From assembly GCA_910586945.1 (NCBI GenBank), contig CAJULO010000001.1, positions 176,997 through 240,996 on the forward strand: a stretch of DNA of 64,000 bases. The letters are read 5' to 3'. A program made the translations under genes and the position numbers. The notes beneath the pieces were generated by a model, which saw only the letters and a program-made list of their open reading frames with translations, searched no databases and was not told where the DNA came from. The stretch is from an uncultured Christensenellaceae bacterium. Its GTDB lineage: Bacteria; Bacillota; Clostridia; Christensenellales; Borkfalkiaceae. Of this stretch, positions 36,529 to 46,285 are shown piece by piece (the stretch's first letter is position 1; each line of letters opens with the position of its first letter).

Positions 36529-37296
36529 TTAGCGTTCTATGTCAAATAGAGTACTCAAAATATCCTGCATATTATATAAACCAGCTTTTTTTTTATGGAT
36601 AAATAGAGCCGCTTGTATTGCTCCAATAGCAAATATTTTTTTACTTCTTGCACTATGACTTAGTGTTATTATTTCATCATCGCCGCAAAAGAGCACTTCA
36701 TGTTCGCCGACAATTGTACCACCGCGCACAGCATGAATTCCAATTGTATTTTTTTCTCTTACATTACCTATGCCTTCTCGACCATAAATAAAATGCATAT
36801 CTTTTGCAAATCCTTTCTTTACACTTTCAGCAAGCATATATGCTGTGCCTGATGGAGCATCTTTCTTTACATTATGGTGCTTTTCAATAATTTCAATATC
36901 AAATCTATTCCCTAAAATGTTTGCTGTTTTTTCTACTAGATATTCTAATACATTGATGCCAATTGAAAAATTTGCTGTTTTAAATATAGCAATTTTTTTT
37001 GCAATTTCATTAATTTCTGCAAGTTGCTTACTCGTAAAGCCAGTTGTTGCTAATACAATGGGTATATTTTTTTCTATTGCAAATGCTAACATATTTTGCA
37101 GAGATTGTGGAGAGGAAAAATCTATAATGACATCAACTTTCTCTGGAATATCATATAAGTTTCTATAAACTTCTATCTCTAAATTTCCCGCTTGTATGTC
37201 CACGCCATAAATGTTATGTATCTTATTTTCTTGTTGTGCAATTTGTAAAACTGTTCTACCCATTTGGCCACAAACACCATGAATTGCTATATTCAT
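36529..37296 (-). CDS. dapB: 4-hydroxy-tetrahydrodipicolinate reductase
   Basis: NAD(P)H-dependent step of diaminopimelate/lysine synthesis. 255 residues with GVCGQMGR nucleotide-binding start, EIIEKHHNVKKDAPSGTA (catalytic His and Lys block) and GIHAVRGGTIVGEHEVLF. The start overlaps the dapA stop by 4 bp (ATGA). Last gene of the asd-dapA-dapB operon. Confidence 0.96.
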   Translation of the reverse strand: MNIAIHGVCGQMGRTVLQIAQQENKIHNIYGVDIQAGNLEIEVYRNLYDIPEKVDVIIDFSSPQSLQNMLAFAIEKNIPIVLATTGFTSKQLAEINEIAKKIAIFKTANFSIGINVLEYLVEKTANILGNRFDIEIIEKHHNVKKDAPSGTAYMLAESVKKGFAKDMHFIYGREGIGNVREKNTIGIHAVRGGTIVGEHEVLFCGDDEIITLSHSARSKKIFAIGAIQAALFIHKKKAGLYNMQDILSTLFDIER

Positions 37297-38198
37297 TTTT
37301 GACTCCTTGTTACAATTTGTAGACCAAACTTTTTAAGTGCTTGTTGTAGTTGTCTGTAATGTATATTTTCTAAAGGGGTTAATGGGGGGCGAGGTATACC
37401 GACATTAAATCCTAACATTTGCATACCTGCCTTTGCCGGTATTGGATTTATTTCACTAAATAATGCATCAATAATTGGTAGCATTTTATCTTGTAAAATA
37501 TTCGCTTCATTTAATTTTGCATCTTTCATATATAGGTATGTATCTTTTGTCTCTTTCGGTAGCAAGTTGGATACTACTGAAATAATACCATCTGCACCAA
37601 TAGCAAGTAAAGGTAAATTTAAATAGTCATCTCCAGAGTAAAGTTGACATTTACCGCGTATCCGCCTAGCTGTTTCACAAATTTGTTCCATATTGCCACA
37701 TGCTTCCTTTAATCCTAATATATTTTTTACAGTTGCAAGCTTTTCCATCGTTTGTGGTAAAATATTTACTCCTGTTCTAGCTGGTACATTATAGCAAATA
37801 ATAGGTATATTGACCATGTTTGCAATACTTGTATAATATTCAATAATTCCTGCTTGCGTGCATTTGTTATAATAGGGGGTAACGATTAAAAGCGCATCTG
37901 CTCCTAATTTTTCTGCCTCAATACTATCCTGTATAACGGTAGTTGTATTATTCCCACCAGTGCCTACAATCAGTTTGCAACGACCGTCTATCTGTTTGTG
38001 TGCAAACTTTATAAGATTTCTTTTTTCTATTCTTGTTAAAGTTGAAGGTTCGCCTGTTGTGCCTAAAATAACTATGGCATCTATATGATTTATAATTTGG
38101 TATTCTATTAGTTGTGCAAATACTTCGAAATGTATTTTGTTCTCTTTAGTAAATGGGGTTATTAGTGCTGTGGCAACACCATTTAAAAAATATTGCAT
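37293..38198 (-). CDS. dapA: 4-hydroxy-tetrahydrodipicolinate synthase
   Basis: Condenses pyruvate with aspartate semialdehyde. 301 residues: substrate loop LGTTGEPSTL, CYNVPARTG (catalytic Tyr), and Schiff-base Lys in LGLKEACG, then YSGDD. AGGAG-like GGAG precedes the ATG at 38198. The asd gene lies 127 bp upstream, a gap with only weak AT-rich hairpins. Confidence 0.96.
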   Translation of the reverse strand: MQYFLNGVATALITPFTKENKIHFEVFAQLIEYQIINHIDAIVILGTTGEPSTLTRIEKRNLIKFAHKQIDGRCKLIVGTGGNNTTTVIQDSIEAEKLGADALLIVTPYYNKCTQAGIIEYYTSIANMVNIPIICYNVPARTGVNILPQTMEKLATVKNILGLKEACGNMEQICETARRIRGKCQLYSGDDYLNLPLLAIGADGIISVVSNLLPKETKDTYLYMKDAKLNEANILQDKMLPIIDALFSEINPIPAKAGMQMLGFNVGIPRPPLTPLENIHYRQLQQALKKFGLQIVTRSQK

Positions 38199-38325
38199 AT
38201 TTTCTCCAAAATATTTAAATATAACTTATATTACTATATTCTATAGAAAATATATAAGTGTTATATTGTTGGAGTTTTATAAGTGCATACTTCAATACAT
38301 TTAAATCTATACAATTACAATATCT

Positions 38326-39402
38326 TTACTCAAAATATCCTTGCTGTGCGAGAAGTTCTGCCATTAAAACTGCTCCACCTGCTGCACCTCGTATTGTATT
38401 ATGTGATAGACAGATAAATTTATAATCAAAAATATTATCTTCACGAAGGCGTCCAAGCGTAATTGCCATGCCTTTTTCACAGTCTCTATCCAGTTTCGCC
38501 TGTGGTCTATCTTCTTCATGTAAATAATGTAATAACTGTTTAGGAGCAAGTGGTAAATTTAAATTTGTTATGCTGCTAGTATAGGATTGCCAAGCAGTTA
38601 TAATTTCTTCTTTTGTTGGTTTATTTTTAAATTGAACAAAAATAGCTGCTGTATGTCCGTCGCTAACTGGTACACGCAAACATTGTGCCGAAATTATGGG
38701 GGAGGTAGCATTTTGAATCCCATATTCTGTTACTTTACCCCAAATTTTTAGTGGTTCAAGTTCACTTTTTTCTTCTTCTCCATTGATATATGGAATGATA
38801 TTATCAATTATATTTGGCATACTTTCAAAAGTTTTACCAGCTCCGGAAATAGCTTGATAGGTACAAATTGCAATTTTTTCTAAACCAAACTCTCTTAAAG
38901 GATGAAGTGCAGGTAAATAGCTTTGGATAGAGCAATTACTCTTTACAGCAATAAATCCTTTTTTTGTACCTAGTTTTTTGCGTTGCATGTCGATAATTTT
39001 TAAATGTTCTGCATTGATTTCAGGAATTATCATGGGAATAAATGGATTGCAACGATTTGCTGCATTATTAGAAATTACAGGAATCTCTGCCTTTGCATAA
39101 TTTTCTTCAAGAACAAGAATTTCATCTTTTGGCATATTTACAGCACAAAAAACAATATCCACTTTTTCACGCACTAGTATGATATCATGTGCATTTAAAA
39201 TAGTCATATTTACAAATTGTTCTGGAATTTTGTCTTGCATCATCCAGCGAGATTGAAGACAATTTCCATATTTTTGTCCCGCAGAATTTGGTGAGGCAAG
39301 CAATGCCGTTATTTCAAAAAATGGATGATTTTGTAAAAGTAATAAAAGGCGTTGTCCAACCATTCCAGTTGCACCAATTATACCAACTCTGTATTTTTTC
39401 AT
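38326..39402 (-). CDS. asd: Aspartate-semialdehyde dehydrogenase (archaeal/fungal-like branch)
   Basis: Reduces aspartyl phosphate to aspartate semialdehyde. 358 residues: GATGMVGQRLLLLL at the start, KSNCSIQSYLP with the catalytic Cys near 155, and SDGHTAAIFVQ. The C terminus CLSHNTIRGAAGG is characteristic. The length and the NCS-type active site fit the branch shared by archaea, fungi and many Clostridia. AGGAG precedes the ATG at 39402. Preceded by a leader of about 250 nt with an intrinsic terminator. Confidence 0.94.
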   Translation of the reverse strand: MKKYRVGIIGATGMVGQRLLLLLQNHPFFEITALLASPNSAGQKYGNCLQSRWMMQDKIPEQFVNMTILNAHDIILVREKVDIVFCAVNMPKDEILVLEENYAKAEIPVISNNAANRCNPFIPMIIPEINAEHLKIIDMQRKKLGTKKGFIAVKSNCSIQSYLPALHPLREFGLEKIAICTYQAISGAGKTFESMPNIIDNIIPYINGEEEKSELEPLKIWGKVTEYGIQNATSPIISAQCLRVPVSDGHTAAIFVQFKNKPTKEEIITAWQSYTSSITNLNLPLAPKQLLHYLHEEDRPQAKLDRDCEKGMAITLGRLREDNIFDYKFICLSHNTIRGAAGGAVLMAELLAQQGYFE

Positions 39403-39655
39403 ATTTACTCCTAGTATGTTGTAGATTTACTTTGTAATGATTTATATTTATATAAAAAACGGTACAAAATTGTACCGCAAATTATTTAAAACTTTAGTTT
39501 TAAAATAGAATTTTCTTATTGTATTTTCAATTATATTGCTAGTACAATCTACAATCTAAAGATGCCTATCCATTTTATGCCAGTAGTAATAAGAAATTTT
39601 ATCACGAATGACTACTGTTGTGAATGCATACTAAAATATATTTTCTTTATAATTT
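39403..39655 (-). promoter_or_regulatory. asd leader RNA, uncharacterised
   Basis: Predicted transcript start near 39655 and coding start at 39402 leave about 250 nt. It contains a paired CAGTAGT/ACTACTGG hairpin and, about 175 nt in, an intrinsic terminator. I could not match L-box (lysine) or T-box consensus cores. No Lys-rich leader peptide is evident. Confidence 0.5.
39454..39477 (-). terminator. Attenuator-type terminator in the asd leader
   Basis: On the minus strand a 7-bp stem CGGTACA/TGTACCG (39477-39460) is followed by six T. It lies about 50 nt before the asd start, so it would block asd-dapA-dapB unless prevented from forming. Confidence 0.6.
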
Positions 39656-39661
39656 TCTTTT

Positions 39662-39690
39662 AGTGTAGCACTGCAAACAAAAAAAGTCAA
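39662..39690 (-). promoter_or_regulatory. asd-dapA-dapB promoter
   Basis: On the minus strand TTGACT (39690-39685), 17-bp spacer, TACACT (39667-39662) with TGC extension. Confidence 0.75.
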
Positions 39691-39719
39691 TAAAATTTAT
39701 AAAGTAATCGAAAAAATTA

Positions 39720-39748
39720 TTGAAAAAAACGATTAAATATGCTATAAT
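39720..39748 (+). promoter_or_regulatory. Promoter of the membrane protein gene
   Basis: TTGAAA (39720-39725), 17-bp spacer, TATAAT (39743-39748) with TGC extension; leader of about 24 nt with GAGGA. Confidence 0.75.
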
Positions 39749-39778
39749 AATAAGCAAATTATTCTATGAGGAATTGAT

Positions 39779-41029
39779 ATGGTAGAAAAAAGAGGGAAAA
39801 AGTCAGTCTTTGCCGAGATGATGCAAGGACATGAACGCAAAAGTGAAATTTATAGGACATCATTACAAGCAACTAGAATGCAACTCTTTAAAGGAGTTTT
39901 TTCTGGGAGACTTAGAAAAATTATTTTAATCAATTTTTTCTTTGTCATAGCATTTGCACCTATGCTAATAACTCTTGTTTTTGGTATAGTACAAGCTATG
40001 CGTATGGGATTTGAATTTCCATTTTCTAGCGGTATTGGTCTAGGTTGGCCGGCACAACCAAATACAACTGGAGTAGCGGAACAGATTGTCTTTCATACAA
40101 TTGTAGTCTATGGTGCAATTATGCTAGCATGTTCTCTTGTGGCTGCAGTTGGTATTGCTGGCGGAGTATTTATCTTTCGCAATTTACTTTGGTCAAAAGC
40201 AGCAGATATCTCTATTACAGACTTCTTTAAGGGTGTTGTGCAAACAGTACTTGGTATATTACCTATTGTAATTTTATATGCAATAACAATATATGGCCTT
40301 GTCATCGCCTTACAAGCTATTCAGATTGCTTTGCTAACAACGGCAAGTAGAGTGGGATGGATAATTCTATCTGTTTTATTATACATTATTATTGCACTCA
40401 TAACAATCTGTTTTTTCTGGCAAATATCCATCAATGCAAATTATAAAGTAAACTTTTTTAAAAATTTAGTTGTATCTATCTATTTAACTTTTCGCTTTAT
40501 TATAACAAATGTTATTTTTTTAGCAATAGCAGTACTCCCTTTTTTACTCTTTTTATTCAATAATTCATTCTTTACTATTTTAATTTTGATGTTAGCACTG
40601 TTCTTTTCTTTTAGCTTTACCTTTTTAGTGTGGCAAAGTTATGCACATTGGCTATTTGATAATATGTTTGAAGCAGAAAAGTTACTCAAAAATAGTGAAA
40701 GTGGAGAAAGACCACTTGAAGTAAAACCAGTAATTAAAAATGTTGATAAAGTAGAAAAATATGCAAAAAATTTAGGGGGCAATGTCGGTGAAAAATCTAC
40801 AATTTTATCAACGCCTATTATGCCATTGACAGAAAAAAACAATTTGCATACCTTGCCTGAAGAACTTTCTATTTTAGAATTGAAAAAATTACAACTTTCT
40901 AAATTAAATATACAAAAGGAATTGCAAGAATATATTACACAACATCAAAATGATGAAGAATATCTCGTGTACAATGCACAATTTATTGAGACAAAAGCGA
41001 CCAGTAAAGAAAAAAAGAAGAAAAAGTAA
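39779..41029 (+). CDS. Hypothetical polytopic membrane protein
   Basis: 416 residues. A basic cytoplasmic N terminus (about 1-48), roughly six hydrophobic helices (about 49-75, 105-130, 150-185, 190-215, 225-255, 260-295) and a hydrophilic C-terminal tail of about 120 residues ending in a Lys run. No family recognised with confidence; the helix pattern is similar to DUF-type integral proteins common in Clostridia. GAGGA precedes the ATG at 39779. The next gene is a pseudogene. Confidence 0.8.
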   Translation: MVEKRGKKSVFAEMMQGHERKSEIYRTSLQATRMQLFKGVFSGRLRKIILINFFFVIAFAPMLITLVFGIVQAMRMGFEFPFSSGIGLGWPAQPNTTGVAEQIVFHTIVVYGAIMLACSLVAAVGIAGGVFIFRNLLWSKAADISITDFFKGVVQTVLGILPIVILYAITIYGLVIALQAIQIALLTTASRVGWIILSVLLYIIIALITICFFWQISINANYKVNFFKNLVVSIYLTFRFIITNVIFLAIAVLPFLLFLFNNSFFTILILMLALFFSFSFTFLVWQSYAHWLFDNMFEAEKLLKNSESGERPLEVKPVIKNVDKVEKYAKNLGGNVGEKSTILSTPIMPLTEKNNLHTLPEELSILELKKLQLSKLNIQKELQEYITQHQNDEEYLVYNAQFIETKATSKEKKKKK

Positions 41030-41050
41030 AATTGAGGGTACTATTTGAAT

Positions 41051-41715
41051 GTGACATATACTATTTTGGGTAGATATTCTCAATATTTAAATGACAACTG
41101 CGACTATAACAAGTGGTCGCAGTATGTACATATTGCATTAAAAAATATCAACAATACCTTTGACAAGTGGTTGGGATATTACTTGTAGTAACGAATTTCA
41201 TACTCAATTTTTTATTGACTTGGGTAGGATATGACAGCAATAGATTGTAGCACAAGTATGTTAGAAGTTGTGCGGTTTAGAGCAAAAGAATCTCTTTAAA
41301 ATCACAGTATATATTGGCAAATATTTTAGATTATGCGACTCCAACATAAAAAGTTTTGCCATTGCAATTAATGCTTGTTTCAATGATATCTTACTTGTAC
41401 AACTTTCTCAAGTTTTACAAACATAGCAATAATTTACAAAAGGGTGGAATTTTTATATTTGATATTTCCACTGCATATAAGTTTGCAAAAGAACTGGATG
41501 GTCAAGTTTTTGTGATGAAAAGAAGGATGATGCTTATATTTGGAGAAATGCTTTTACAGAAGAGTATCTCGATAGGTATTTGACATTTTTTATAAAAGAA
41601 GGGAATGGACAATATAGGCGAGAGAAAGATTGCATAGACATTATATAAAAAAGCGAATATAGTAAAACAATTGCAAAATTGTGCTTTTAAAGTGTTGGAG
41701 TTTAGTAGATATTAG
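41051..41715 (+). pseudogene. Frameshifted class I SAM-dependent methyltransferase
   Basis: Pieces of a methyltransferase follow in order but in different frames. Segment 1 (GTG 41051 to stop 41186-41188) reads YSQYLNDNCDYNKWSQYV. A LIDLG remnant of SAM motif I then runs almost directly into MTAIDCSTSMLEVVRF (41231-41299), so the Gly-rich loop is deleted. FAIAINACFNDILL follows, then KGGIFIFDISTAYKFA (around 41440-41500). Next, in another frame, come DDAYIWRNAFTEEYLDRYL and QYRREKD (stop 41646-41648). The tail QNCAFKVLEF ends at 41715. At least four disruptions make this non-functional. It lies immediately before hslO. Confidence 0.85.
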
Positions 41716-41772
41716 GGGATAAAAAGGAAAAATTTAGAGCAAACTTTATTTGTAAAAATTGTAAAGGGTTAT

Positions 41773-42633
41773 ATGAAAAAAAGAGATTGTATTATAAAGG
41801 GATTATTGTTTGAAAATAAAATATCAATTGCTCTTTTAGATTGTACGCAACTTGTAAATGTATGTATTCAAAAACATAATCTTGCACCACTTGCGGCAAG
41901 TACAATTGCAAGAGTTTTATTGGTTGCAAGTTATTTAAGCGCATCATTAAAAAATGAAGAGGACAGTTGTTCTATAACAATAAAAGGAGATGGGCTAGGT
42001 GGTGATATTTTTGTAAGTGGCAATCAAAAACTGCAACTCAGAGGATATATTACAAATGGACAAGTGCAACAAACAAATGAAAATGAACTAGATGCATCTA
42101 CTTGTATTGGTAAAAATGGTACTATTACAGTGCTATATCAAGATAATGGAAAACCGTGTATGGGAACGACAAATTTAGTTGCAGGTGATGTTACAGAAGA
42201 TTTTATTGCATACTTTACACAGAGTGAACAACGCTTTACAGATATGCATTTGCAAGTGAAATTAGATAGCGACGGTAAGTGTAAAGTAGCATATGCTATT
42301 TGCATACAAGCTTTACCAGAGGTGGAGCAAGAGCAAATCAATCAAGCTATTGCACTGATGCATACTTTTTATACACTAGATACACTGTTTGAAGATGAAG
42401 ATATAGTAACAATTTGGGAGAGATATGTGCAGACGGAAAAATTGAGTATAAAATATCCGCGTTATACTTGTACATGTAGCAAAGAAGGCATGCAGGCATT
42501 GCTGTTCGCTTTAGGGAGAGAGGAACTAGAGAGTATTATAAAGGAACAAGGGAAGATAGATATTCATTGCCATTACTGTAATACAGACTATATTTTTTTT
42601 AAAGAAGATATCGACAACCTGTATACCAAGTAA
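41773..42633 (+). CDS. hslO: 33-kDa redox-regulated chaperone Hsp33
   Basis: A holdase activated by oxidation. 286 residues: N-terminal domain with ALLDCTQLVN and GDGLGGDI, a hinge, and a C-terminal zinc site with CTC near 233 and CHYC near 267, so the four redox cysteines are intact. The start is ATG 41773 with AAAGGG upstream. It probably protects proteins during oxidative bursts in an anaerobe. Followed by the TPR gene 12 bp later. Confidence 0.95.
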   Translation: MKKRDCIIKGLLFENKISIALLDCTQLVNVCIQKHNLAPLAASTIARVLLVASYLSASLKNEEDSCSITIKGDGLGGDIFVSGNQKLQLRGYITNGQVQQTNENELDASTCIGKNGTITVLYQDNGKPCMGTTNLVAGDVTEDFIAYFTQSEQRFTDMHLQVKLDSDGKCKVAYAICIQALPEVEQEQINQAIALMHTFYTLDTLFEDEDIVTIWERYVQTEKLSIKYPRYTCTCSKEGMQALLFALGREELESIIKEQGKIDIHCHYCNTDYIFFKEDIDNLYTK

Positions 42634-42645
42634 TAGAGGGAAAAA

Positions 42646-44361
42646 ATGAAAGAAATAAAATTTGATATAAGTGAAGAAAAACTATTGGATATTGCAAATA
42701 CTAAGTTTAAAGATGGAGATTTACGCGCTACTTTACGCCTTTTACATAAAAAAATAGAGCTTTATGATGTGGATACAGAAACACTTGCACGCCTTGCAGA
42801 TTGTTATGAGGTTCTTGAATTATTTGAACAAGCGGCGGAATATTGGATGCATTATTTAGATATTTGTGATGTAGATGAAGAGTATGAAGCTTTTGAGGGA
42901 CTAATGGTTTGTATGCTAAAGTTAAACAATGACAAGGCCTCTTCCTATTACAATACACGCGTTGCTGATTTAATGGATACAAGTGTAACTTCTAAATTAC
43001 AGGATGAATTTTTAGAGCATGAATACCAACAAAGGCGTTCAAAAATTAGTATAGTGTGGCCAAAAGAAAGTCAAGATTTTAGTGAAGAATTGGCAAAAGG
43101 CGTCAAACTATTAAAGGCCGGACATATCAAAAAAGCAAAAGATGTTTTTCATACTATTCCAGAAGGGTCCAGCTACCAATTAACTGCACTCAATTATTTA
43201 ACTGTTGTAAATCTATTAGATGGCTATTTAGATGTCGCTGAAGAAAATTGTAAAAAAGCTCTTCAAATTGATGCATACAATGTTGTTGCATTGACAAACT
43301 ATGCAGCTATTTTGCATGAACAAAATAAAGATGATGAGAGTAAAGCTATAACAAAACAACTTTTACAAGTGCATACAGATGAAAAGGAAGAACTGTATAA
43401 AATTGCTATTATCTGTTGTGAAAATGGTTTTTATGCAGAGGCATTTGAACGCTTTCAACAATTAGAAAATAATGGTGAATTGGACCATATTTTACTCAAT
43501 TTTAAAGCAGTTGCGGCATTTATGTGTAATAAAATTGATGTAAGTTTACATGAATTTAGTAAATTGATAGACTATTATCCCCATGCCTATATTGCTAGAT
43601 ATTTTTACAAACAAATTGCAGAATACAAAAAGGGGAATATAGAAAAACCAAATATCAATTTTTATTATAAATTGCCGGAACCAGAACGCGAAAAACAATT
43701 AGATTTGTTGCTTTCTATTTTAGAGAATAAAGATGGCGATAAAATTACGCTCTCTGATAATCAATTTGAAGAATTATTTTATTGGCCATTTGATGAAAAT
43801 AGCGAAGTTACTGGACAACTGCAAATGATTGCTATAGCTGTTGCTTCTAAATTGAAAAAATTCGGTCACTTAAAGCACTTGCTTTATAAAATGAAGATAA
43901 ATGATGAGTATAAAATAGAAATTTTAAGACAAATGGCCTTGCATAACCAAGGATTTGAGGCGGGGGTGAATGCAAATGGTATATTTACAAAAGTAAGCTT
44001 TCAACCATTAAAAATTGCAAAAAAACGCAAAAAATATTTTATACAGGCACAAGCACTTTTATTTTCAAGATTTGCTATTTTAGGACAATATTCAATTTTA
44101 TTCAATAGTACTTTACAATCTATTTATAGCAATTTGGCAAATCTTGAAAATTTAGAACTCATTGACAATGCAAAAGATTTGGCATGTGTTGCTTTTATTA
44201 TTTGCTTAAAGGCAGATAAAGAACAAGTCGAGCGGCATATTCAATTTTTTGATTCCAATGCAGAAAAGGTAAATAAAATTCTTAGTTGTTTGGATGCTAC
44301 GCAACAATTGCAAGAAGTGGCAATAACAGAGGATAATGGAGAGAGTTATGCAGCTGATTGA
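42646..44361 (+). CDS. TPR-repeat protein
   Basis: 571 residues with tetratricopeptide-like helical repeats at about 8-75 (LRLLHKKIELYDVDTETLARLADCYEVLE) and about 150-265 (AEENCKKALQIDAYNVVALTNYAAIL, a clear TPR). The C-terminal half is helical and without clear repeats. No membrane segment. A cytosolic scaffold is likely, partner unknown. GAGGG precedes the ATG. Its end overlaps the next gene by 14 bp, suggesting a functional pair. Confidence 0.85.
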   Translation: MKEIKFDISEEKLLDIANTKFKDGDLRATLRLLHKKIELYDVDTETLARLADCYEVLELFEQAAEYWMHYLDICDVDEEYEAFEGLMVCMLKLNNDKASSYYNTRVADLMDTSVTSKLQDEFLEHEYQQRRSKISIVWPKESQDFSEELAKGVKLLKAGHIKKAKDVFHTIPEGSSYQLTALNYLTVVNLLDGYLDVAEENCKKALQIDAYNVVALTNYAAILHEQNKDDESKAITKQLLQVHTDEKEELYKIAIICCENGFYAEAFERFQQLENNGELDHILLNFKAVAAFMCNKIDVSLHEFSKLIDYYPHAYIARYFYKQIAEYKKGNIEKPNINFYYKLPEPEREKQLDLLLSILENKDGDKITLSDNQFEELFYWPFDENSEVTGQLQMIAIAVASKLKKFGHLKHLLYKMKINDEYKIEILRQMALHNQGFEAGVNANGIFTKVSFQPLKIAKKRKKYFIQAQALLFSRFAILGQYSILFNSTLQSIYSNLANLENLELIDNAKDLACVAFIICLKADKEQVERHIQFFDSNAEKVNKILSCLDATQQLQEVAITEDNGESYAAD

Positions 44362-45193
44362 TTTTGATAGTCTTTTTCAAGAAAAATTGGGAAGCTATAT
44401 CCAGAAACATAAAGGGGAATTTACTGAAGGGGAATGGGAAGACAAGATAGTTGAACTTTATCAACAATTTATTGAGATGCCACTAGAAAGCATACAAAAT
44501 TCTCCTAGAGAATATTTTCGCCAAAAAGGAACAACAGAACTCGTTGCGCTATTAAAGACATATGTGACAGAGAATATAGTAGTTCCAGATGTATTGCTAG
44601 ATGCACTTGCAAAAACAGGATATAACTTAGAGATTGCTGCCTTGCTTGTAGAAGAGAATGAAGTTTTACAAAATTATGCTATTGACTTATTACAGGCAGA
44701 TAAGCGTATTATACAAAGTTATTTTTATATTTTAAAAAATAGACAATACAGTGTTGCCGTAAAAGCAAATATTGCAACGCAACTTGAAAAAGTTGCCACA
44801 AAACTTATACAGCCTCTTTATAAACTACTGCATACAGATGGGCAAGAATATGCAATTGAACTTCTTATAAAAGCAGGGGAAAGAACGGAAAAATTGTATA
44901 ATACAGTTGTAGAAGGCTATCGTATGGGAGAAAATAAACTACTATATTTAAAATTTTTAGGTGATTTAGGAGATACACGCGCATTAGAATTTTTATATAA
45001 TGATATTGCAAATGAAGAAATAGGATATATTTTATTTAAAGAGATGAAATATACGATTGAAAAATTAGGTGGTAGTTATGATATTTTGCGTAATTTTTCA
45101 TTAGATGAAGATTATAAAAGAATTCAACTTGCGAATAAAATGGAAGAAGAACTGCGAAAGCAAAAACAAACTGAGGGGCAAAATAATGGCTAA
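44348..45193 (+). CDS. HEAT-like helical-repeat protein
   Basis: 281 residues, all helical, with loosely repeated helix pairs (VPDVLLDALAKTGYNLEIAALLVEENEVLQNYAIDLL; GDTRALEFLYNDI) reminiscent of HEAT/ARM repeats. No catalytic motif. Start chosen at ATG 44348 because GGAG at 44338-44341 is 6 nt away; ATG 44336 is possible. It overlaps the TPR gene and mnmA (8 bp), so the three are cotranslated. Function unknown. Confidence 0.75.
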   Translation: MQLIDFDSLFQEKLGSYIQKHKGEFTEGEWEDKIVELYQQFIEMPLESIQNSPREYFRQKGTTELVALLKTYVTENIVVPDVLLDALAKTGYNLEIAALLVEENEVLQNYAIDLLQADKRIIQSYFYILKNRQYSVAVKANIATQLEKVATKLIQPLYKLLHTDGQEYAIELLIKAGERTEKLYNTVVEGYRMGENKLLYLKFLGDLGDTRALEFLYNDIANEEIGYILFKEMKYTIEKLGGSYDILRNFSLDEDYKRIQLANKMEEELRKQKQTEGQNNG

Positions 45194-46271
45194 AAAAACA
45201 GTTGTAGTCGGTATGAGTGGGGGTGTGGATAGTTCGGTAGCGGCACTACTTTTAAAAGAGCAAGGATACAATGTTATCGGATTATTTATGAAAAATTGGG
45301 ATGAAAAGACAGAAAATGGTTGTTGTACAGCACAAATTGACTATGAAGATGTCAAGCGTGTCTGTGCAAAAATTGATATTCCATATTACACCGTAAATTT
45401 TGCTAAGGAATATATGGAAAATGTCTTTCAATATTTTTTAGCTGCGTATAAAGCTGGACATACACCAAATCCAGATGTCCTATGCAATAGAGAGATAAAG
45501 TTTAAACATTTTAAAGAGCGTGCAGTTGCTCTTGGAGCAGACTATATTGCAACAGGCCATTACTGTAATATAGCAGTAAAGGATGGAAAAAACTATCTCT
45601 TAAAAAGTAAAGATAGACAAAAAGACCAAACTTATTTTTTAAATCAAGTCACACAGAGACAACTGGACAATGTTTTGTTTCCCCTTGGTATATATGAGAA
45701 AACACAAGTGCGTGCAATTGCACAGCAATATAACTTATCCACTGCTACGAAAAAAGATAGCACTGGAATTTGCTTTATAGGAGAACGGAATTTTAGAAAA
45801 TTTTTACAAAATTATCTTCCAGCACAACCAGGTAAAATTTTAAATTTACAAGGACAGGAAGTAGGAGAACATATTGGGTTGATGTATTATACCATTGGAC
45901 AACGACGAGGTATCAATTTAGGGGGACGCAAAGGCGATGGAGAAGGCCGTTGGTTTGTCGTAAAAAAAGATATCAATAAGAATATCTTATATGTGTCTTG
46001 TGGAGATGAAAGTCCATTGTATTCTACAGTATGTAGCGTGAAAAATATGAACTGGATTTTAGAAAAGCCATTTGCAAAGCAATTTGATTGCACTGCCAAA
46101 TTTAGATATAGACAAGAGGAACAAAAAGTTACTATCACTGTGCAAGCAAATGATAGCATTATCATTACTGCAGATGAAGGACAACGAGCAGTTACTACCG
46201 GACAATATGCTGTACTCTATATGGATGATATCTGTTTAGGTGGCGGAGTCATTACAAATATTTTGGAATAA
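45186..46271 (+). CDS. mnmA: tRNA-specific 2-thiouridylase
   Basis: Adds sulfur at U34 of tRNA for Lys, Glu and Gln. 361 residues: PP-loop GMSGGVDSSVAALLL, the first catalytic Cys in NPDVLCNREIKF, and the second in STGICFIGERNF. ATG 45186 is chosen with GAGGGG 6 nt upstream; the longer frame starts inside the previous gene. Usually partnered with a cysteine desulfurase, which is not in this window. Confidence 0.96.
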   Translation: MAKKTVVVGMSGGVDSSVAALLLKEQGYNVIGLFMKNWDEKTENGCCTAQIDYEDVKRVCAKIDIPYYTVNFAKEYMENVFQYFLAAYKAGHTPNPDVLCNREIKFKHFKERAVALGADYIATGHYCNIAVKDGKNYLLKSKDRQKDQTYFLNQVTQRQLDNVLFPLGIYEKTQVRAIAQQYNLSTATKKDSTGICFIGERNFRKFLQNYLPAQPGKILNLQGQEVGEHIGLMYYTIGQRRGINLGGRKGDGEGRWFVVKKDINKNILYVSCGDESPLYSTVCSVKNMNWILEKPFAKQFDCTAKFRYRQEEQKVTITVQANDSIIITADEGQRAVTTGQYAVLYMDDICLGGGVITNILE

Positions 46272-46285
46272 AAAGAGGTAAAGAA

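Noticed and set aside
39403-39655. Lysine riboswitch or T-box before asd
   Set aside because: No GAGG/GCCGAAG-type L-box core and no T-box sequence could be found by eye; left as an uncharacterised leader.
41356-41583. 75-aa frame as an independent gene
   Set aside because: It is one piece of the frameshifted methyltransferase pseudogene.
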